64,000 nt of DNA from Azorinus chamasolen (lineage: Eukaryota > Mollusca > Bivalvia > Cardiida > Solecurtidae). How positions within the stretch are numbered: the stretch's first letter is position 1; the number at the start of each line of letters is the position of its first letter. The notes beneath the pieces were generated by a model, which did not search any database, was not told the DNA's origin, and saw nothing but the letters and a program-made list of their open reading frames with translations. This document shows positions 26,752-37,128 of this stretch, piece by piece. Location of the stretch: NCBI GenBank assembly GCA_963576725.1, contig OY755241.1:24960449-25024448 (forward strand), given 5' to 3'. The position numbers and the translations under genes were made by a program.

Positions 26752-27996
26752 TAATTATATAATATAACTTTATTCAAATCCATAAGGCCATCGGCCCATG
26801 AGGAAGTGTATACATAGTATACACATTAAACATATATTCAAAACTATAACTGACAAACTATAACTGACAAAACTACAACTGACATAACAATACATAAAAA
26901 CATCAGTAATGTAAAAAAAAAATCTGGAGAAGGTTGCTAAAACCTAGGGTACATTAATAGGGCTTCTAAAAGTTTGAGATAAGACAAGTGCATCTTTACA
27001 ATGTGCTTGCCATCATATTGTGACTAGAGTTACACTACAAGAAAAGCATTGATGTAAACATCAAAGGGCGCCATTATAAAGAACAGCCATGCTGGTTTTG
27101 TTAAAATCTAATGTAAAACAAAAATGCTTAGAATATGAGTGATCATGATACTTATATGTTGCACTAACCCTTTCAATGAAGATATATAAACGCAGACAAA
27201 TGAATGATTTTTACATGAAAATATACACTGATTGGCATTATATTAATAAAATAATGCAATCATTCAAAGGTTTAGTTCAGCATATTGCTCTTGGAATTAC
27301 TACAGACATAAGTATGATTTCAGACACCCTACCAAACAATGAAATAATAATACTTAAAACAACTAAATAATGAGTTTGTCCAAAGCTTTTCAATACTGGG
27401 AATTTAAGAAATGAATCAACTACCGAAATAGTTTAAATTGTAGTTTGATAGATAATTAACACGTTTTTATAAATTATTTGCGTTGATTATTGACGGATCA
27501 GTCATTATTAAATCTTAGAAAAGAAAAGTATCATTTTCATTGTAAAATCTTATTCATATATTAATAAACTCTGATAAGATAAGCTTAATGTAGCACACCT
27601 ATTTGCAACAAATCTGGAGTTTAACTGTATAGAGGATCTTAAATGAGTGCTCACCACAAACTGCTTCCACGAAACGAGCCTACTATAATAATATGACACG
27701 AGCTTTAGCGAGTGTCACATTCATAACGGCAAACGAGCTCCACGAAAACAACATGTAATGAACACTAATGTAAGATTCTTTATCACAAAAGCCTTAAAAG
27801 TGCAATAGAAAATGAAACCGGCTATAGCTGACGGCTGTTTCGGCCATTCCTTACAAACCGTAGGCTAACGATTGCTAATTTACATAAAAAAACGCACTAG
27901 TGCATTTGCGCGATTTACGGCACTCCGTCATGGCAGATTATGTGATAAATGCAAGTATATCATGCCATATATACAGTTGTTCATGTATCAAAGGCG
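26752..27996. other. 1.2 kb insert of unknown type in MITE H
   Basis: Bounded by AATTACAT, a candidate 8-bp duplication, but without convincing terminal repeats. The left part contains TCCATAAGGCCATCGGCCCA and the repeats CAAAACTATAACTGACAAAC; the right part is foldback family I (27620-27970). No coding frame supported. Confidence 0.5.
27620..27970. repeat. foldback family I
   Basis: TGAGTGCTCACCACAAACTG and its diverged inverse flank AATATGACACGAGCTTTAGC. They are followed by GGCTGTTTCGGCC and GCGATTTACGGCACTC. The same order occurs, inverted, at 50870-51175. Confidence 0.7.
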
Positions 27997-28639
27997 TAAT
28001 TACATATATCCTCACTGTGTACAAGTATTTCGATGTGCAATCACTGCTGTGGAGTGCATTGGTTACACAATCAACTTGTAAATAGTGCAGACCCTGATGA
28101 GACAGCTCCTGCAGGAGCTGTCTCATCTGGGTCTTCACTATTTACAGGTAGGTATATTGACGTGAATAGCAAGCGAAGGCTAAGACAATCAGCGATTCTA
28201 CTAGTATAGATTTCGAGTACAGTCTGTCCTAATACAAACTATAATTCTACTAAGAAAAATTATACTTCCACTGGACTAGTTGATTATTAGTGATTTATAT
28301 GACACTTTAATTCTACTAGGAATATCTACAATTTTACTTGAAGAATTTACTATTAGTGCTATATATTGCACGTCAAGATCACAAATCTATTTTCAAAACA
28401 AGACAACACAAAATTCAGTGTGAATGATTTAAAAAATAGTGAAAAAGGCGAAAATAGTATTGACTTTACTCCTCTGTCAGTGGATATTCACAATGTTATA
28501 AATTCTCTCAATTCATAACTAATTTGGATCCAGAAGCTTTAGGCTCATTTGTTTGTTATGCAGACAAAAAATCCCCTGTATTCTGTGAATGTAAGAATGT
28601 ATGTCTTAGTAGAATCGTCAATTGTCCTATAGAATAGAT

Positions 28640-28865
28640 TATTTTACGTCTTGGAGCTTTCTGCATGACCTTCAACCTTCATTATGCCGTCACATGTCAT
28701 AAATATCGAAATTGATACGTATTTGAGTGTTCGAATAATCGATAATGATACGTACGTGTGTGTTCGAATAATCGATAATGATACGTACTTGTGTGTTCGA
28801 ATAATCGAGATGTTACTTATGTACATTTCCTATCTTACACGTTATCTGATAGATACGCATTTTCA
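28640..28865. mobile_element. MITE family E3 fragment with its end repeated three times
   Basis: GGAGCTTTCTGCATGACCTT is the E3 right half. GATACGTA..TGTTCGAATAATC recurs at 28714, 28747 and 28780 (33-bp period). It lacks the usual TTTTACTGTA close. Confidence 0.75.
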
Positions 28866-29056
28866 CGTGTTTGCAAACAGGGGTGACCCATAACAATGTC
28901 GTCTCTGTTTGATTATTACATGATATATTCTACAGCTTCTTCCATGGTAAAGTTAAAACTTCCCCGTGCATAAATTGCAATAATAAACATTCGGCTAATT
29001 AATATTCATATATTCATTATTTCTGTAATGAAGATTGATTCATCAAGCAAAGGGTT
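28853..29056 (-). mobile_element. MITE family C, without a good hairpin
   Basis: ACGCATTTTCACGTGTTTGC start, AATTAATATTCATATATTCA, ending AGCAAAGGGTTAA. Confidence 0.6.
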
Positions 29057-29077
29057 AAATCAAAGTGAAATAACTTT

Positions 29078-29320
29078 TTAACCCTTTCGGCGCCAAATTT
29101 CTAATTGTCTGCAATCCAAGTTTGTTAAATAATTCAGTAAAATAAGGAAAAGAGATAAATAAATGCAAATTTCAAAGGAATAAAGCACATATATAGAAAT
29201 AGTGATTGAGAAAAATAGTGAAGTCCCTGATCAGACGCCGCCTTGAAAAGGCGGCGTCTGATCTGGGACTGCACTATTTGTCGTGGTGCATTTATGCGAC
29301 TTCGGCGGTAAAAGGGTTAA
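29078..29320. mobile_element. MITE family J
   Basis: TTAA at 29078 and 29317, ends CCCTTTCGGCGCC and GGCGGTAAAAGGG. Hairpin AGTCCCTGATCAGACGCCGC with opposite arm GGCGTCTGATCTGGGAC, showing the conserved mismatch. Only copy seen. Confidence 0.82.
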
Positions 29321-29469
29321 AGCGATAATGTAACCTTTGCCTATATTGAAGATAAATTTCACATTTATTCGCGACTCAACAATTTTCCCAAGCGTATTTT
29401 AAATTTACTTTCTCACAAAGGCCAAGGAGCAAACCAAAAACAGTTATCTAATCTACTGCATGTTTTATC

Positions 29470-29550
29470 TTAACCCTTTCGTTGCGGGACACGAGTCACT
29501 ACCGTCCTTTGCAAACAGTGTAGACCCCTTATCAGGGTCTGCAATGACTG
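29470..29550. mobile_element. TTAA-group MITE fragment
   Basis: TTAACCCTTTCGTTGCGGG, then TTTGCAAACAGTGTAGACCC and CAGGGTCTGC. Confidence 0.5.
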
Positions 29551-29631
29551 CCATGTTTCACTTTTCTTAAAAACATATTACTGAACTATTACAGTAAGCT
29601 TGACCCTTTTGAATAGTCCATTTGAAAGAGT

Positions 29632-30028
29632 TTACCTAATGCTTCATAGGCTATTTTAGACCCAATCATTTTGAATAAATCTACTGAAAAAGGGCATTTA
29701 CTAGAGAAAGGGAAATTATTGAATTCTTTACTTTTGAAATCATTGTGATAAATAGAGCATTTGCTCCACAGGAGCAAATGCTCTATTTATCACAATGATT
29801 TCAAAAGTAAAGAATTCAATTCCACAGGAGCAAATGCTCTATTCATCACAATGATTTCAAAAGTAAAGAATTCAAAAATTCTGTGGAGCAAATGCTCTAT
29901 TTATCACAATGATTTCGAAAGTAAAGAATTCAATAATTTCCCTTGAGCAAATGCTCTATTTATCAAAATGGTTTCAATAAGGATTTTTATATAGGCGTCA
30001 TAAAGTATCAATATGAAACAATGTGTTA
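29632..30028. mobile_element. MITE family A with one hairpin arm in 4 tandem copies
   Basis: The normal left arm is followed by GAGCAAATGCTCTATTTATC starting at 29772, 29828, 29886 and 29945 (56-59 bp period), each with AAAGTAAAGAATTC. The right end is ATGTGTTAA at 30028. Confidence 0.85.
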
Positions 30029-30123
30029 AAAGAAATTACGTTGCAGCAGTTTTATAAACAAAACATTTGAAGACGGTGCTTTGTACATTGTAGATTTTAT
30101 GGTAAATATCGGCATGTTAGGGT

Positions 30124-30136
30124 GGGGGGGGGGGGG
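30124..30136 (+). repeat. poly-G run of 13
   Basis: Uninterrupted G run after GGGT, a potential G-quadruplex. Confidence 0.9.
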
Positions 30137-30339
30137 CACTTGTAGTATGGCTTCTTTGGCACTGTTTCAGTATTCAGTATTTTAGTACATTTGTATTTCA
30201 TTTTATATAATCTGATTCAAAATGTAACTTTTATATGAAGACAACATTTGAAACATCGTTAAAATTGCTTTAAGTCTGTGATGGTGTGTCTTGTAATTGG
30301 AGAAATAATGTCCACTGACTCATTTACAAACAGCTTGGG

Positions 30340-30797
30340 TCCAGGTGAGTCGCAAGCAATGTAGACCCTGATAGGACGGCTTCTATAGGAATCATCTGAT
30401 CAGGAACTGCTCTGTATGCTGTGTTTGCTTATGAAATGATATATATCTGATTCTGCAATTTCTGCCATTGTCAAAAAATATTGTGTTCATATGCCAGAAA
30501 ATTATTCCAAGTAATATTAATTTTATTAAGTCACGGATTCTTGTATACATATTTAACCCATTATTAAATTAATATTCATGTAAGAAATAATGACGTCATG
30601 AATATTAATTAGATTAACTGTTGTAATAGCACATTGACACAGGAAGCTTTGGCCACGACAGAAAGTGAAGAATCATGTCTATATTATATCATAAGCAAAC
30701 AGAGCAGACCCTGATCAAACGGCTTGTATAGGGTCTGATCTGGGTCTTCTCGGTTTGCAAATGCGTAGAAAGGCGTATTTTTGGGCTGATGTGTTAA
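30340..30797. mobile_element. two MITE C copies, head to head
   Basis: A reversed copy at about 30350-30540 and a forward copy at 30553-30797 with a perfect TGACGTCA at 30591-30598. Confidence 0.7.
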
Positions 30798-30798
30798 G

Positions 30799-31222
30799 CG
30801 CCCTTATATGGATTGGACACGGGGGTCGTAAAAAGCAGGCACATGTAGTTGCTTAACCCATTACCTCATAGGCTAGTTTAGATCCTACTTCTTTGAATAC
30901 ATCTACCGAAAAGGAGCATTAACTAGAGGAAAGGATTGTTTTTAGATGTGTGTAGTGTTGAAACCATTGTGACAAATAGAGCATTTGCTCCGATGGAGCA
31001 AATACTCTATTTGTCACAATGGTTTCAGAAAGTGAATTTTACAGAGACGCTATATATAAAGGCGTCACTATGAGGGAATGGGTTAATGCAGGACAAAGGT
31101 GGTGCAGAAACTCCTATAGGAGCTTTCTACATTGCTTTTGACCTGCATTAAGCTACAACCTGGCTTACAGACCCTTAATTTGACCCATTTTTAAATGGTC
31201 GCTGGAGACAGGTTCTACTGAA
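30799..31222. mobile_element. MITE family E, host of an A insertion
   Basis: Left part GTAGTTGCTTAA; right part TTAATGCAGGACAAAGGTGG, apex ACTCCTATAGGAGCT, ending GAGACAGGTTCTACTG. Confidence 0.72.
30853..31086. mobile_element. MITE family A inside E
   Basis: TTAA at 30853 and 31083, at the GCTTAATGCAGG of the E element. The hairpin uses ATTTGCTCCGATGGAGCAAA. Confidence 0.87.
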
Positions 31223-31229
31223 CTAAAGT

Positions 31230-32690
31230 GTAATGGGTTTATGATCACATTACATACTGACCCTAGATGAGAATAGTTGCTGGATTTTAAAAAATAGATA
31301 ATCACTAGTGAATAAACCTTAACAAATACCCAATAAATCATGATAAATTGTTTTGTGATTTGCCGAACGATAAATATTCAATAACGACAAGATGGAAAAT
31401 CTTTACAGACGATTTATCTTGACCAAAGTGTTTCTGTTGGTACTGGTAAAGCTGGCTGAAGCGAGCTTGTAATCCCGCAGTAAAGCTCAAGCGAGGAATT
31501 ACTAAATAATTACGAAACTATCTGTATCTCCTGACTCTACTTGAACAGCACACGTGTTTGGTTTAAAAGGGAAAATTATGGTTCAAGAACAAGTTCGAAC
31601 TTGGATGTGTCTTGCCAAGTCACTGAATTATATAGACGAGCTTCTGTGAAAATAGCTTTGAACCAACCAATAGTGTTGAGTGTATCGACAACAAAACTGA
31701 TATTCTTAAAAGCTGACCGAAACAATGCTTCTTTTACGGGTTTTTTTCTGTTCGGACTGAGTAACAACTTAAGAGCGTTTTACAAATTTAAGCTTTGTCC
31801 CGCGACACGTGACCTGGCTCGTATATATTTGCAAATAGCTGTAATGGTTGCGTCTTGTATGTGGCTTTTCATGCTTGACTTTAATATATTTTCATTGATC
31901 CAGATCAGGAGCCAATCTCCTTTATACTTGTACTTAGCCAATTGTTTTTTCAAATAGCCTATGTCATGTTAAATGATGCATAGCTATAGTCTGCCTATTT
32001 CTCGTATAAATAAAACAACACAAAAAGTTGTATACACAAGTATATCATGAAAAAACCCATCCCCAATTGTCTCACTATATAAATAAATATATTCAGCTAA
32101 ATGTGTACATCTCAATATTCCTAAATCGGTTTAAAAAGGGCGGGCTTTTGAAAAACAAACCGGAAAACTACGAAGATTGTTACGGAAATCAACGGGCATA
32201 CATGTACATGTATTCGGGTTCGCATCGATTTTGGATTTAGTTCTACTCTGTTTTCAAAGGCGTGATAAGATGTCTGTATCAGTTAAGGGATAAATAACAG
32301 AGAGCTTCAAAAGTAGATAACAAATTTTAAGTGATGATAGTTCCAGTGGTTGAAGGGTTATCTTATGGTTATAAACCATCTAACGGGAATGTTCTGTCGG
32401 CAGAAAGTTCCGGTGTTTTACGCCGTTAAATGTGATAAATTGGCTGATAACATCGTTGGACAAACATATTTACAGAGGGGCCATGTCCCATACGAGTTCC
32501 TAACTAGTCCCATAGCTTATCCGGATAACCCCCAAAGCCGAGGCTTAAGCCCTGCGAACGCGGTTTCAGTAGTAAGAACTCGGCTCACTCGTAGCCCATT
32601 TTGTAGAACAGAACGCACGAGTTCCGGTTGGCACAGTCTCTTCCAGAGCGAAAGGGTGGCGGCAGCTAAACTCTGCAGCGTCAACATGTG
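31230..32690. other. intergenic, no gene supported
   Basis: The longest frame is at 31541-31957 (+), about 138 codons but opening at TTG, with no recognised domain. A short palindrome of GAGCTTGTAATCCCGCAGTA type lies near 31450. A C-family end (TCTACTCTGTTTTCAAAGGC) is at 32242-32295. The rest is unassigned. Confidence 0.5.
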
Positions 32691-32694
32691 TGCA

Positions 32695-32724
32695 CCCCCC
32701 CCCCCCCCCCCCACACACACACAA
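32695..32724 (+). repeat. poly-C run of 18 followed by (AC)n
   Basis: C run at 32695-32712, then alternating AC to 32724. It gives artificial proline/glycine frames on both strands. Confidence 0.9.
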
Positions 32725-33082
32725 GAACAGAAAACAACCAAAGCAAAAGGTTTTAAAGCGAACAGTTACCGAAAGCTTTAAAAATTATAACACGGGCCCT
32801 TTGAACTTGGAAATACAATTTACTTTCCTCTACAAAAATTGTCGTCTGCTTCATTTCTTACTCAGTCCTTTCCGCCCACTGTTTAAAGAAAAATGACCAG
32901 GTTGTTAAGCAATTTACAGACAAAGTTACTCTGGAATTGACAAATTGTATATGGAAGGGGTAAAAACGAAATGTCACTATCGCTTGATTTCCATAATAAT
33001 TATGTGATTAAAAACTAAACAATTGCCCCAGTGCACCAGGCCGACAAATAATTGGGCGGACTTTTCTTCAATGTTTTCTCTA

Positions 33083-33185
33083 AAGTGTTTCAAACAGTTT
33101 GGAATCTGATGAGACGCTGAGTTACACGGTGTCTCGCCCAGGTCCAATCTGTCTGTAAAGATTATCACAGATTAGCCCTATGATT
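33083..33185. mobile_element. MITE family D
   Basis: CAAACAGTTTGGAATCTGAT, GAGACGCTGAGTTACACGG and AGATTATCACAGATTAGCCC. Confidence 0.6.
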
Positions 33186-33204
33186 AAGCTGTGAAATACA
33201 TATA

Positions 33205-33449
33205 CAGTAAACCCCCGCTAATGCGACCACCTAAAAGAGGTATACAGTAAAACCCCGCTAATGCGACCACCTAAAAGAGGTGTAATTCTGGGTGCTAGAT
33301 GCAGGTGGCAGCTTAATGCAGGACAAAAGTAATGCAGAAAGCTCCTAGAGGAGCTTTCTGCATTACTTGTGCCCTGCATTAAGCAAACACCTGCTTATAA
33401 AGACAACCATGTGTATTTATTAAGTGGTCGCATTAGAGGGGTTCTACTG
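33205..33449. mobile_element. MITE family E1 with a duplicated end
   Basis: The first 40 bp (CAGTAAACCCCCGCTAATGC...AGAGGTATA) are repeated at 33245. The body has a perfect palindrome with apex GCTCCTAGAGGAGC; the close is GGGGTTCTACTG plus TA. Confidence 0.87.
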
Positions 33450-33460
33450 TACTTATGTTA

Positions 33461-33607
33461 GCTTAATGCAGGTGGTAGCTTAATGCAGGACAAAAGTAAT
33501 GCAGAAAGGAGCTTTCTGCATTACTTTTGTCCTGCATTAAGCAACATCCTGCTTATAATTACTCCCATGTTTATTCATTAAGTTGTCGCATTAGAGGGGT
33601 TTTACTG
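33461..33607. mobile_element. MITE family E1, left end missing
   Basis: Begins GCTTAATGCAGGTGGTAGC, palindrome with AGAAAGGAGCTTTCT, ends GAGGGGTTTTACTG. Confidence 0.8.
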
Positions 33608-33639
33608 TAGTTAAATGGTAAACAAAAGTATAAATGTAA

Positions 33640-34060
33640 AGCTACTATAAAACCGTACGTTTAAGATACGATTATTATAATTTCTCAAGGTCGCTTCAGC
33701 GTGAATGCTTTTTAATCATTTTGTTTCGACATTGTTTTGGGGATAACATGTACAAGAGATCTCCCAGCGGGTTTAATCCCTTCCATATCCCGGATTCACA
33801 CTCGGACAATCCGGAATAATCCGTGTGTCATCAGAGGGCCCTGGATACAGAGACGTCTCGCATTTATCACATCCACAGGACACTCCCTTATCTCACTCAG
33901 GTGTGAATGCCCTAATGCAATCGGAACTCATGAGCTCTATATTCTGACAAACTAGACTTGCGAGTTTACCGGAAACTATAAAATGCAAGTGGAATAAATA
34001 TGAATACATTGGCGAATAACAACACCGCGTCTTCGATATCAAACAAATAGAAGTTGTGTC
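33640..34060. other. non-repetitive block, unassigned
   Basis: Relatively GC-rich sequence (GATCTCCCAGCGGGTTTAAT, GAGGGCCCTGGATACAGAGA, CACATCCACAGG) without similarity to the local MITEs. It contains a 72-codon frame at 33737-33955 (+) with no recognised domain. It could be a conserved non-coding element or part of an untraced transcript. Confidence 0.4.
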
Positions 34061-34129
34061 TTCTTCAGCATGTGTTCAATTGGTTTTCTCACGATGTACT
34101 TCTTTTTAGCATATAAACCCTTGCTCAAA

Positions 34130-34387
34130 TTTGGACCTATTCCAATTTTCATTTCGCCCAATTCGACCAAGATTTTCAGGAAATATTGACCAAATGTCAC
34201 CAGACTGTTCAAATTTGGACCCGGTTCAAGATCGGTTACCCCCGATTAGATCGGCCGTTTAAGAAACTACTGGTCTGGTGTCAAACAGCTTGGATTCTGA
34301 TGATACTCCACGCTACTCGGCGCCTCATCTGAACCCAATCTGCCTGCAAATGCGAGTCAACTCGTGGATAGCTGGATGAGGGTTAAA
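34130..34387. mobile_element. MITE, D-related long form
   Basis: CCCAATTCGACCAAGATTTT, the core GGATTCTGATGATACTCC, CAATCTGCCTGCAAATGCG and GGATGAGGGTTAA. Confidence 0.55.
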
Positions 34388-34439
34388 GACGGAGACTGAT
34401 TCTGCCAGAAGAGCAGAAGAACATAGTAGACAAGCAAGG

Positions 34440-35345
34440 GCGAGGGAGATATGATCACATGGAACATGGACCACTGGGGCTGTCCTTCCCTCTCAGGTCT
34501 GTATATGATCGCATTCTATCTCCAGCGAATTTATGCATGCATATGGGGACTCACAGCTGACTCCAAGTGTACCCTGCGCTACGAACCAGACACATTAGAG
34601 CATGTCCTGTCATCCTGCTCCACTGCATTGTCACATGGCAGATACAGGTGAAGCACTGACACTTGATCGAAAAAGACTATAGTTTATTTATAGCAACTAG
34701 TACATAGTATATGATATAACTATTATATTACACAACTATAGTCTGTTTCGATCAAGTGCCAAGGAGGTGAAGGCATGACACAGTCCTTAGGGAGCTAGCT
34801 GACTGACCGGAGAAACGGAGAAAGAAGGAACCATAAATTACTCCCATAGCAGGCACACTGTATTTGTCATGGCGGGGAGTCTGGAAAGAGACGGAACCAA
34901 CAAAAAGCATCAATTTTGGATGGCTCATCGAGCTAGAACATGGAGGTTAACCTTGGGAAGAGGCTTGAGGCCAGGCATTGTACTGTGGTCAAAGACGAAA
35001 GCCACCCATCGTTTTAGAGTAAAGTACACAGAGCTGTTAGACCTCTACAAGCAACGTGGCTGGCGCACATGGCTTTTTCCCGTAGACGTTGGCTCAAGAG
35101 GGTTCTGTGCACAGTCCGTGTGCCGACTGATGGCTATAACAGTCGGATCTATTGGCACTTGGCAGTGGTAGAGGGAATGCTATCCAGAGACTTGACCAAG
35201 CTGTTGTAGGCTGTGGCTGAAAAGAGGAGAAGAGTTGAAAGTAACCAACCAACACGCAGTGACTGATCATCACTGTGGGATCAACGCCACGATGGTGTAC
35301 TTGGATATGGAAGGACCGAAACACCCGGTGAATGGCGGCTTCCAA
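34440..35345 (+). pseudogene. C-terminal remnant of a reverse-transcriptase retroelement
   Basis: Two homologous pieces in different states. The first (34451-34651) reads DTLEHVLSSCSTALSHGRYR, the Cys-containing tail found after RT domains in many animal non-LTR-like elements. It stops where Trp is expected (TGG changed to TGA). The second (34869-35171) reads KYTELLDLYKQRGWRTWLFP then VDVGSRGF, the same family's terminal domain, followed by LWLKR-like codons in another frame. A 99-bp MITE lies between them. Interrupted and non-functional; family assignment uncertain. Confidence 0.65.
34660..34758. mobile_element. 99-bp MITE with 25-bp inverted ends
   Basis: CACTTGATCGAAAAAGACTA at the left and its inverse TAGTCTGTTTCGATCAAGTG at the right; AT-rich centre. 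Inserted in the retroelement remnant. No clear target duplication. Confidence 0.8.
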
Positions 35346-35637
35346 GCTGGAGACTATATATAATACAAATGAATGTTAATTGTTATAACGTTAATTTCCA
35401 GGATATTTTTTCCTATGGTTTATATGTACCTATATCACATGAATATACTTTGTCGATCTGACCTGTGTATAGGGTGCTGAGAGGGATGCCTCCACGGCCC
35501 ACCATCACCGTTAACGGGGAAATTAAAATGTTTAACAACAAAGGAAAATATAATTGCAGATTGAGGGAAATTAAACATGTGTTACCGTGCTGACAAATTT
35601 AAAATTAGTAAATATTTATAACAAAATTTGAAACGGA

Positions 35638-35750
35638 TCGTTAACATTTATCCTGCTGCGGGCGAATAGTTGATTACATATGCAGTTTGGATGCAGATCA
35701 CACGCAGAGTAATTATGTGTCTCATCAGCATCCAAATTATGGTAAAACCT
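35638..35750. mobile_element. MITE family D, right half lost
   Basis: GCAGTTTGGATGCAGATCAC, then CTCATCAGCATCCAAATTA, joined directly to the satellite. Confidence 0.6.
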
Positions 35751-36490
35751 CTCTAAAACGACCACTAAACACAGTAAAACCTCTCTATAACGACCACTAA
35801 ATACAGTAAAACCTCTCTATAACGACCACTAAATACAGTTAAACCTCTCTGTAACGACCACTAAATTACAGTAAAACCTCTCTATAACGACCACTAAATA
35901 CAGTAAAACCTCTCTATAACGACCACTAATTACAGTAAAACATCTCTATAACGACCACTAAATACAGTAAACCTCTCTATAACGACCACTAAATACAGTA
36001 AACCTCTCTGTAACGACCACTAAATACAGCAAAACATCTCTATAACGACCACTGAATACAGTAAACCTCTCTGTAACGACCACTAAATACAGTAAAACCT
36101 CTATAACGACCACTAAATACAGTAAAACCTCTCTATAACGACCACTAAATACAGTAAAACCTCTCTATAACGACCACTAAATACAGTAAAACCTCTCTAT
36201 AACGACCACTAAATACAATAAAACATCTCTATAACGACCACTAAATACAGTAAAACATCTCTATAACGACCACTAAATACAATAAAACATCTCTATAACG
36301 ACCACTAAATACAGTAAAACCTCTCTATAACGACCACTAAATACAATAAAACCTCTCTATAACGACCACTAAATACAATAAAACCTCTCTATAACGACCA
36401 CTAAATACAATAAAACATCTCTATAACGACCACTAAATACAATAAAACCTCTATATAACGACCACTAAATACAGTAAAACCTCTCTATAA
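35750..36490 (+). repeat. satellite of about 31-bp units, 24 copies, made from a MITE end
   Basis: Unit TAAAACCTCTCTATAACGAC plus CACTAAATACAG. I counted 24 ACGACCAC cores, the last being the left end of the E2 element at 36472. Variants (CATCTC, CTCTGTAA, ACAATAAAA) cluster, as expected from stepwise array growth. Confidence 0.95.
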
Positions 36491-36675
36491 CGACCACTTA
36501 ATTACACCAAGTATTTTGTGTTAAAGGCAGGTGGCTGTTTAAAGCAAGGTGAAAGTGAAACAGATCGCTCCTATAGGAGCGTTCTGTTTAACTTTCATCT
36601 TGCTTTAAGCATTCACCTGCCCTAAATACCAACTAATTAACTTAATTTAGTGGTCGTTATAGAGAGGTTTTACTG
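36472..36675 (+). mobile_element. MITE family E2, downstream of its own satellite
   Basis: CAGTAAAACCTCTCTATAAC to GAGAGGTTTTACTG, TA after. Inner palindrome GGTGGCTGTTTAAAGCAAGG with apex GCTCCTATAGGAGC. Confidence 0.9.
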
Positions 36676-36827
36676 TATTTGATGCTCTTATTTTGTTGAA
36701 AATCAATGCAAGATAACACAAGTGTGACAACTGAACTCGATGATATTTTCTGCCAACAAAACTCGCTCAGCAGGCTAATGGTCAAACAAGTTACCCCTTA
36801 GCAAGATGTAGGCGAACTTGTGATTTA

Positions 36828-36915
36828 TTTCTAAATAGTTTTGATCCAGATGAGACGCCGACTAACTCGATATCTCATCAGGATCCAAACTATTTGATAG
36901 TCCAGCTGTCTTGTT
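36828..36915. mobile_element. MITE family D
   Basis: AAATAGTTTTGATCCAGATG, AGACGCCGACTAACTCG, ATCTCATCAGGATCCAAAC. Confidence 0.65.
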
Positions 36916-36964
36916 GAAAATATACTGAAGGCAATAATTCTGTGAGAAATTAGACCGAATACAC

Positions 36965-37100
36965 GGCCCAATGTTATAAAACTTCTGAGTCTAAAATCAT
37001 TCTCAAGTATCTGATTGGTCATTTTCGAGCAAGCTCAGAATCTGACCAATCAGGTGCTTGAGAATGATCTCAGACTCAAGAAAAAAGCTTTACAACATTT
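36965..37100. repeat. foldback family G
   Basis: CTGAGTCTAAAATCATTCTC, CTGATTGGTCA and the inverse TGACCAATCAGGTGCTTGAG. Confidence 0.75.
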
Positions 37101-37128
37101 TTGGGAAGACATCGGTTACTCAGCATGT

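Larger units (their letters stand above)
26686..28182 (-). mobile_element. MITE family H, split by a 1.2 kb insert
   Basis: Right end CCCTTCGCTTGCTGAACTTT at 26686; resumes at about 27998 and ends GTGAATAGCAAGCGAAGG. The hairpin at 28078-28146 reads GCAGACCCTGATGAGACAGC with opposite arm TCTCATCTGGGTCTTCAC. AATTACAT occurs on both sides of the insert (near 26744 and 27995). Confidence 0.7.

Noticed and set aside
31541..31957. 138-codon open frame on + strand
   Set aside because: Opens at TTG, has no recognised domain, no splice context and no protein-like composition bias; chance frame in AT-rich DNA is likelier.
32517..32896. Frames rich in proline or glycine around 32700
   Set aside because: Created by the poly-C/(AC)n tract.
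35750..36490. CRISPR-like array
   Set aside because: Units are contiguous with no unique spacers and the genome is eukaryotic; it is a satellite.
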